20,093 nt of DNA from UBA6624 sp964507645 (GTDB taxonomy: Bacteria > UBP7 > UBA6624). The notes below the pieces were generated by a model that had not been told where the DNA came from, ran no database searches, and saw nothing but the letters and a program-made list of their open reading frames with translations. Of the stretch, positions 16,068-20,093 are shown in pieces (position 1 is the stretch's first letter; each line of letters starts with the position of its first letter). The position numbers and the translations under genes are program-made. The stretch covers positions 1 to 20,093 of the forward strand of contig CAZDPU010000019.1 of assembly GCA_964507645.1 (NCBI GenBank). The letters run 5' to 3'.

Positions 16068-17003
16068 TTAAACCTTCCTTTTAATTGCTTTTTTTGCTGA
16101 TTTCACAATATCTCCAACTGTCAATCCCATTAGTTTCATTAATTCTTCAGGTTTCCCAGATTGTCCATATTTATCTTGCACACCAACATTTTCTACGGGG
16201 ATAGGGAAGTCTTTTGAAAGGCATTCCGAAATGGCTCCTCCCAAACCTCCTATCACCGAATGGTCTTCAACAGTTACTGCACAGCCGCATGATTTTGATT
16301 TTTCGATTACAAGATTTGTATCAAGAGGTTTTAGTGTATGTATGTCAACTACCGCTGCCTCAATCCCTTCTTTTGAAAGCTCTTCCGCTGCCTCAATAGA
16401 TCTTGAAACCATTACACCACAGGCAAAAAGAACAACATCACTTCCTTCTTTGTGCACAACTCCTTTACCAATTTTTATTTGATCTATTTTATTTTCATAA
16501 AGCCTCGGAATTTTATTTCTTGTTGTTCTCATGTAAGACGGAGTTGAATGATTGGCTAATTGAATTGTCAAAATTTCAGCAGAAATATCATCCGCAGGAT
16601 GTATCACCGTCATGTTTGGGAGAGATCTGAAGATTGCTAAATCTTCAACAGACTGTGCAGAGCTCCCATCTTCTCCGGTATGCATTCCACCATGACTACC
16701 GCAAAGATGAACATTCAAACCAGGGCGACAAACACCATTTCTCATTTGCTCAAAAGCCCTTTCACTAAATATTGCAAAAGTGCTAGCAAAAGGGATATAG
16801 CCAGATGAGGCAAAGCCAGCTGCTACCAAAACCATATTTTGTTCAGATATGCCAACGCAAAAAGTCCTATCAGGATGGTCTTTTCTGAACCAACAACTTT
16901 TAGTTGATTTTCCAAGATCTGCTTCCAAAACAACAACTTTTTGATTTTCTGAAAGCTTTAGAAGTGCGTTCCCGTATCCGTCTCTTGGAGCAGCTAAGGT
17001 CAT
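16068..17003 (-). CDS. tkt: Transketolase C-terminal subunit
   Basis: 311 aa, the pyrimidine-binding plus C-terminal halves of transketolase as a separate protein. Visible blocks are VVLEADLGKS (24-33), the FCVGISEQNM segment with the TPP-activating Glu, GSHGGMHTGEDGSSAQSVED and NMTVIHPADD in the Pyr domain, then a C-terminal domain with LKPLD and GGLGGAI. It must pair with the N-subunit to form active transketolase. It overlaps that gene by four bases (ATGA), which favours equal production. The related paired proteins, pyruvate dehydrogenase E1-beta and DXS, are excluded by the partner's sequence and by the transaldolase neighbour. Confidence 0.93.
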   Translation of the reverse strand: MTLAAPRDGYGNALLKLSENQKVVVLEADLGKSTKSCWFRKDHPDRTFCVGISEQNMVLVAAGFASSGYIPFASTFAIFSERAFEQMRNGVCRPGLNVHLCGSHGGMHTGEDGSSAQSVEDLAIFRSLPNMTVIHPADDISAEILTIQLANHSTPSYMRTTRNKIPRLYENKIDQIKIGKGVVHKEGSDVVLFACGVMVSRSIEAAEELSKEGIEAAVVDIHTLKPLDTNLVIEKSKSCGCAVTVEDHSVIGGLGGAISECLSKDFPIPVENVGVQDKYGQSGKPEELMKLMGLTVGDIVKSAKKAIKRKV

Positions 17004-17869
17004 CTGTCTATTTCCTCCAATGCTTGTTTTAGTTGTTCTTCATTTGCTGCAGCTCCATGGAATGCAGGATTGTTTTCCATAAAGCTAACGCCTTTTCCTT
17101 TAACTGTTTTGGCAATAACTATTGCAGGTGTATTTTTTACAGAGTCCAACCATGCAATGCTATCTATTATTTCTGAATGAGAATGGCCATCTATTTTTTT
17201 AACTTCCCAACCAAAAGCTTTCCATTTTTTTGCGATATCCCCCATTAACATTTGGTTATCACAAAAATCATCATTTTGAATTCCGTTGTTATCTAAGAAT
17301 ACTTTCAAATTGCCCAGGTTGAAGTTGGATGCAGACATCGCCGCTTCCCAAACCTGTCCTTCTTGTATCTCCCCATCTCCAAGCATTACAAAAACAGTAC
17401 GTTCAGACTTCTCCATTCTTGCTGCTAACGCACAGCCAATACCAAAAGAGAGCCCCATCCCCAAAGAGCCAGCAGAAAAATCTACCCCGGGAGTCCATTT
17501 GCTGTCAACATGCCCTTGGCATATTCCCCCCATTTGTCTAAATTGATCCATGTCACCATCTTCAATGAAATTCATTTCTCTTAGTATTGCATACATTCCA
17601 GGACTTGCATGCCCTTTGCTCATTACGAATCTGTCCCTGTCTTCCCAGTCTGGATTTTCGGAATTAATTTTTAGCCTTGTTGAATAAAGGCAAACCAACA
17701 TGTCTATTGCAGATAGGGATCCTCCTGGATGCCCCGAGTTGGCTTTTGAAGTCATTCTAAGGATGTGCTTGCGACATTCCCGGGCAATTTGTTGGGTGTG
17801 ATTTTCTGTGGGGTTTTTGTTTGTATTTGAGCCCATATCTGCAATCATTATGGGATGATATTCTAGCAT
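17000..17869 (-). CDS. tkt: Transketolase N-terminal (TPP-binding) subunit
   Basis: 289 aa, the PP-domain half of a two-gene transketolase. SKANSGHPGGSLSAID (41-56, H47), the SKGHASPG block, and the TPP/Mg motif starting GDGEIQEGQVWEA (164-176) and ending at the FLDNN asparagines (191-195) are all present. It swaps two-carbon ketol units between sugar phosphates together with the C-subunit. Starts at 17869, 17848 and 17836 (all ATG) are possible; conservation begins only around residue 28 and no Shine-Dalgarno site decides. It heads the tkt-tkt-tal-pyrG block after a 41-bp AT-only-looking gap from pth. Confidence 0.93.
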   Translation of the reverse strand: MLEYHPIMIADMGSNTNKNPTENHTQQIARECRKHILRMTSKANSGHPGGSLSAIDMLVCLYSTRLKINSENPDWEDRDRFVMSKGHASPGMYAILREMNFIEDGDMDQFRQMGGICQGHVDSKWTPGVDFSAGSLGMGLSFGIGCALAARMEKSERTVFVMLGDGEIQEGQVWEAAMSASNFNLGNLKVFLDNNGIQNDDFCDNQMLMGDIAKKWKAFGWEVKKIDGHSHSEIIDSIAWLDSVKNTPAIVIAKTVKGKGVSFMENNPAFHGAAANEEQLKQALEEIDR

Positions 17870-17872
17870 CTA

Positions 17873-17895
17873 TAAATATTATTTAATAATATTTA
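17873..17895. repeat. AT-only perfect inverted repeat upstream of transketolase genes
   Basis: Ten-base arms (TAAATATTAT / ATAATATTTA) with a three-base centre contain no G or C. The repeat lies in the 41-bp gap between pth and the transketolase N gene, a few bases before its start. It could be an operator, a UP-like/promoter element or chance in AT-rich DNA; as RNA the hairpin would be weak. Confidence 0.45.
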
Positions 17896-17910
17896 ATTAG
17901 TTTTTTAACA

Positions 17911-18447
17911 TTATTTAGCAATAAAAGAATTAACCATTTCAAAGATTTTTTCGTAAGATTTTTCTTCTTCTTCCAGTTCTTTTTCTGAAAACTTTGAAAG
18001 AACATATCTTGAAAGATCCTCTTGATTTGAGAATTTTCCAACTCCAATTTTTATTCTTTTTATCTCTTTGGTCTTAAGTTTTGAGATAATATCTTTCATC
18101 CCGTTATGCCCACCAGCACTGCCGTTTTGTCGCATTTTTACTATTCCTTGATTGAAATTTATATCATCCAATAAAACCAATATATTTTCATTTTCGATTT
18201 TCAAATAGTTTTTTATTCCCAAGATAGCCGAACCTGATAGATTCATAAATGTAGAAGGCTTAAAAAGGATAATGTTTTCTTTCTTTGAACATAGCCCATT
18301 AATTTTCTTTAAACCCAGAAAGCCATATTTGACCTTTCCCCACTCGGGGAAGGAGAATTTTTTCCTAAACTCATCCAGGGCTCGAAATCCAGCATTATGC
18401 CTAGTTTCTTCGTATTTTTCCCCTGGATTACCAAGAGCTACTATCAG
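17911..18447 (-). CDS. pth: Peptidyl-tRNA hydrolase, complete, non-canonical start
   Basis: Frees stalled peptides from peptidyl-tRNA; essential in bacteria. The only in-frame ATG (18246) would give 111 aa and lose half the active site, but the frame stays open upstream and encodes the missing half: LIVALGNPGEKYEETRHNAG and FKPSTFMNLSG are read continuously. Counting from CTG 18447 (178 aa, normal length), N7, H17, N69, D94 and N115 match the catalytic and binding set N10, H20, N68, D93 and N114 of the E. coli enzyme. No ATG, GTG or TTG occurs between the in-frame TGA upstream and the GNPG motif. Candidate starts are CTG 18447, ATA 18444 and CTG 18465. It begins about five bases after the rplY stop, so it is probably translated by coupling. 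Confidence 0.9.
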   Translation of the reverse strand: MIVALGNPGEKYEETRHNAGFRALDEFRKKFSFPEWGKVKYGFLGLKKINGLCSKKENIILFKPSTFMNLSGSAILGIKNYLKIENENILVLLDDINFNQGIVKMRQNGSAGGHNGMKDIISKLKTKEIKRIKIGVGKFSNQEDLSRYVLSKFSEKELEEEEKSYEKIFEMVNSFIAK

Positions 18448-18452
18448 AAAAT

Positions 18453-18992
18453 TTACTGACGACAGATTACTGTGTTCCCATGCTGGGCTATTTCAATTCC
18501 CTCTGGTATTGATAAATCTTTTATTCTCAACTTATCACCTTCTTCTAGTCCCGTGGTAGAAAATTTAATAGTTCCAGGCATTATTCCTGCAGGGCCTGTC
18601 AGCTTAATGGCTTTTACTTCCATATAGAAGCCTTTTGATCTTTGAAGATCCCATTCCCCTGATGGCAACAAGAAAACTTTCTTTGTTATTTTTTCCTCAG
18701 GTTTAACAAGCCATAAGTCAACATGTTGCAGCTTCCCGTCAAAATAGTGATTTTGGATTTCATTGAACACGGCTGTGCCCTTCTTTTTACCATCCAGTTC
18801 CACTTCAACAACCTGGGTTGTTTTGTAAATGCTTTTAAGTGTTTTCATTACATCTTTTTTGTCAGCTTCAAAACTGATGGATTCATTGTTTTTCCCATAC
18901 AGTACACCCGGGACTGAACCATCTCTTCTCAACTTCCTCAAGGAAGATTTTCCACTGTCTTTTCTGGTTTTGATTGTTATTGTGTTACTCAT
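18453..18992 (-). CDS. rplY: 50S ribosomal protein L25/general stress protein Ctc
   Basis: 179 aa, the two-domain (TL5/CTC) form of L25 that binds 5S rRNA. The N-terminal domain (1-about 90) has TRKDSGKSSLRKLRRDGSVPG and VLYGKN, with NHYFDGKLQHVDL near its end. The C-terminal beta domain (about 95-179) has LTGPAGIMPG and a typical GDKLRIKDLSIPEGIEI segment. ATG 18992 is preceded by GAGGAA and lies two bases after the rpsO stop. The gene runs into pth with no usable spacer, the usual rplY-pth pairing. Short end of the CTC length range but apparently complete. Confidence 0.93.
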   Translation of the reverse strand: MSNTITIKTRKDSGKSSLRKLRRDGSVPGVLYGKNNESISFEADKKDVMKTLKSIYKTTQVVEVELDGKKKGTAVFNEIQNHYFDGKLQHVDLWLVKPEEKITKKVFLLPSGEWDLQRSKGFYMEVKAIKLTGPAGIMPGTIKFSTTGLEEGDKLRIKDLSIPEGIEIAQHGNTVICRQ

Positions 18993-18994
18993 GG

Positions 18995-19264
18995 TTATTT
19001 CCTCAACCCAAGACTCTTGATAAGTGTTTCGTATCTTGAAAAATCTTTTCTTTTCAGGTAGTCAAGCAGGTCTCTTCTTCTTTGGATCATTGCCAAGAAA
19101 CCCCTTTTGCCATGGTTGTCTTTTCGGTTGTCTTTAAGGTGTTCTGTCAGCTGGTTGATCCTGTAAGTCAAGAGAGCAACCTGAACTTCAGGGCTGCCTG
19201 TGTCTCCTTTTTTTACTGCAAAGTCTTTGATTATTTTTGACTTTATTTTTGCTTCAATATTCAT
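18995..19264 (-). CDS. rpsO: 30S ribosomal protein S15
   Basis: 89 aa, exactly the normal S15 length. KKGDTGSPEVQVALLTYRIN (18-37), the HGKRGFLAMIQRRRDLLDYL block (51-70) and the LGLRK end are diagnostic; it binds 16S rRNA helices early in 30S assembly. Start ATG 19264 was chosen over the upstream ATG 19327 because GGAGG sits five bases before it and it gives the family length. The start lies inside ribF, overlapping by 11 bases. The ribF-rpsO pairing is common; pnp, the usual next gene, is replaced by rplY. Confidence 0.97.
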   Translation of the reverse strand: MNIEAKIKSKIIKDFAVKKGDTGSPEVQVALLTYRINQLTEHLKDNRKDNHGKRGFLAMIQRRRDLLDYLKRKDFSRYETLIKSLGLRK

Positions 19265-20093
19265 AGTTTCCTCCATTGCCACGACATAACTCGACATCCC
19301 TGCCCAGTTGTAAGCGTAGCTCCTCAATGTTTTCGAATTCTACCTCTTCTCTTATTTTTTTTTCAAGAAACAATGTCACTTTTTGGTTATATATGGTTTT
19401 TTTAAAGTCGATAACATGTGCTTCCAGATGCATTTCGGTTTCCTTGAATGTCTTCCTGACACCATAATTCACTGCGGCCCTATAGGTTTCCCTGTTTATC
19501 ATCACCTCTGCAGAATAGACCCCAGACCCAGGCATCTGCTTGAATTTTCCAGCTTCTCCCAGGCTAATGTTTGCTGTCGGGAACCCGATGCCCTCTCCGC
19601 GCCCGGAACCCTTTACGACATTCCCGGAAATGGAATACTTCCTGCCCAGTAGGCGATTCGCCTCCTCTATTTCGCCATTTGCAATCCTCTCTCTCACCAG
19701 GCTGCTGCTCACCTTCTGGCCCATTTCCTCAATGTCGTCAAAGACATGGATCGATGACCCTGAGCCTTTCGCCCATTTCTCCAAATCGGGGATACCACCC
19801 TTTCTCCCTTTCCCAAAACGAAAATCCCTTCCCACCGAAACGCTTGATGCATTGACTTGCCCCAAGAGGATTGTCAGGAATTCCTCTGGCTCCAATAATG
19901 CAAGGCTGTCGTCAAATCTCAAGATCCACAGGTCTGTCAAATCGGTACCATTCAGTATTTCCAGCTTTTCCATCAGGGATGTCAATTCCCTGAAGCCATC
20001 TTTGTTGAAATGCTGGTTCGGGTGAGGGGAAAAGGTGATCAAGAGGGATTTTTCAGCCTTCTTGGAGGTTTCCCTGATTATTTCCTGGTGTCC
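19254..20093 (-). CDS. ribF: Bifunctional riboflavin kinase/FMN adenylyltransferase (5' end outside window)
   Basis: 279 codons are visible and the frame stays open to the window end, where it begins GHQEIIRETSK, the end of the GVHLGHQ nucleotide-binding motif; roughly 20-30 N-terminal residues are missing. The FAD synthetase half shows LLITFSPHPNQ and VSVGRDFRFGKGRKGG, then SSSLVRERIANG. The riboflavin kinase half shows GRGEGIGFPTANI, MPGSGVYSAEV and the AAVNYGVRKTF...LEAHVIDF block. It makes FMN and then FAD from riboflavin and ATP. The 5' two-thirds is strikingly GC-richer than the rest of the window (36 of 60 G+C at 19561-19620). It overlaps rpsO by 11 bases at its 3' end. Confidence 0.95.
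   Translation of the reverse strand, partial: GHQEIIRETSKKAEKSLLITFSPHPNQHFNKDGFRELTSLMEKLEILNGTDLTDLWILRFDDSLALLEPEEFLTILLGQVNASSVSVGRDFRFGKGRKGGIPDLEKWAKGSGSSIHVFDDIEEMGQKVSSSLVRERIANGEIEEANRLLGRKYSISGNVVKGSGRGEGIGFPTANISLGEAGKFKQMPGSGVYSAEVMINRETYRAAVNYGVRKTFKETEMHLEAHVIDFKKTIYNQKVTLFLEKKIREEVEFENIEELRLQLGRDVELCRGNGGNYEY
19270..19274 (-). promoter_or_regulatory. Strong Shine-Dalgarno of rpsO inside ribF
   Basis: GGAGG, five bases before ATG 19264, is nested in the last codons of ribF (Gly-Gly-Asn). It decides the S15 start and suggests coupling to ribF translation. Confidence 0.75.

Noticed and set aside
17911..18246. Reading pth as a truncated 111-aa gene or pseudogene
   Set aside because: The missing N-terminal half is in the same frame directly upstream with no stop, carrying the GNPG and TRHN motifs; only the start codon is unusual.
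18440..18480. A -1 frameshift joining rplY and pth into a fusion
   Set aside because: Pth is in the -1 frame relative to rplY, but no slippery heptamer lies before the rplY stop and L25 ends normally.
19265..19327. Longer S15 starting at 19327
   Set aside because: The extra 21 residues are ribF codons read out of frame; ATG 19264 has a strong ribosome site and gives the exact S15 length.
19540..20025. 161-codon open frame on the plus strand
   Set aside because: Fully antisense to ribF, Pro/Ser-rich with no recognisable motif; an effect of the GC-rich ribF codons.

Overview
The window looks like a chromosomal stretch of an uncultured diderm (Gram-negative) bacterium. Kdo synthesis (kdsA) and an LpxL/HtrB-type acyltransferase imply lipopolysaccharide. 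Most of the window is AT-rich, genes are packed with overlaps or gaps of a few bases, and no stretch over 300 bp lacks a gene. I cannot name the phylum: the mix (two-subunit transketolase, small FSA-type transaldolase, zinc-knuckle-less MetRS, a DUF3084 protein, a bacterial NurA/HerA pair) fits several little-cultured lineages. I see no tRNA, rRNA, insertion sequence, CRISPR array or phage gene.

Layout. Positions 1-10751 (+) form one dense co-directional run. A DNA-processing trio comes first: a 5'-incomplete PD-(D/E)XK nuclease with four iron-sulfur-type cysteines, a NurA-like nuclease and a HerA-like ATPase. It is followed by a crotonase-family enzyme, a DUF3084 membrane/coiled-coil protein, metG, a 2-hydroxyacid dehydrogenase, the LpxL-like acyltransferase and kdsA. 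A terminator-like hairpin is built into the last codons of kdsA. Positions 10777-13145 (-) hold pyrC followed by a cysteine synthase-like gene. A lone DEDDh exonuclease (13205-13804, +) diverges from pyrC and overlaps pyrG tail-to-tail. Positions 13796-20093 (-) hold, in transcription order, ribF (5'-incomplete), rpsO, rplY, pth, transketolase N and C subunits, transaldolase and pyrG.

How the genes work together. The first trio resembles a DNA-end-resection module: HerA is a hexameric translocase/helicase that works with NurA, and the third protein has the make-up of an AddB/Cas4-class iron-sulfur nuclease. This is the part most likely to be under-described. Transketolase and transaldolase form the non-oxidative pentose phosphate branch; pyrC and pyrG serve pyrimidine synthesis; kdsA and the acyltransferase build lipid A-Kdo; ribF, rpsO, rplY and pth concern FMN/FAD supply and translation.

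Points to note: pth is complete but has no ATG, GTG or TTG start; ribF is much richer in GC than its neighbours; several starts are non-ATG (TTG for the acyltransferase, GTG for pyrC).
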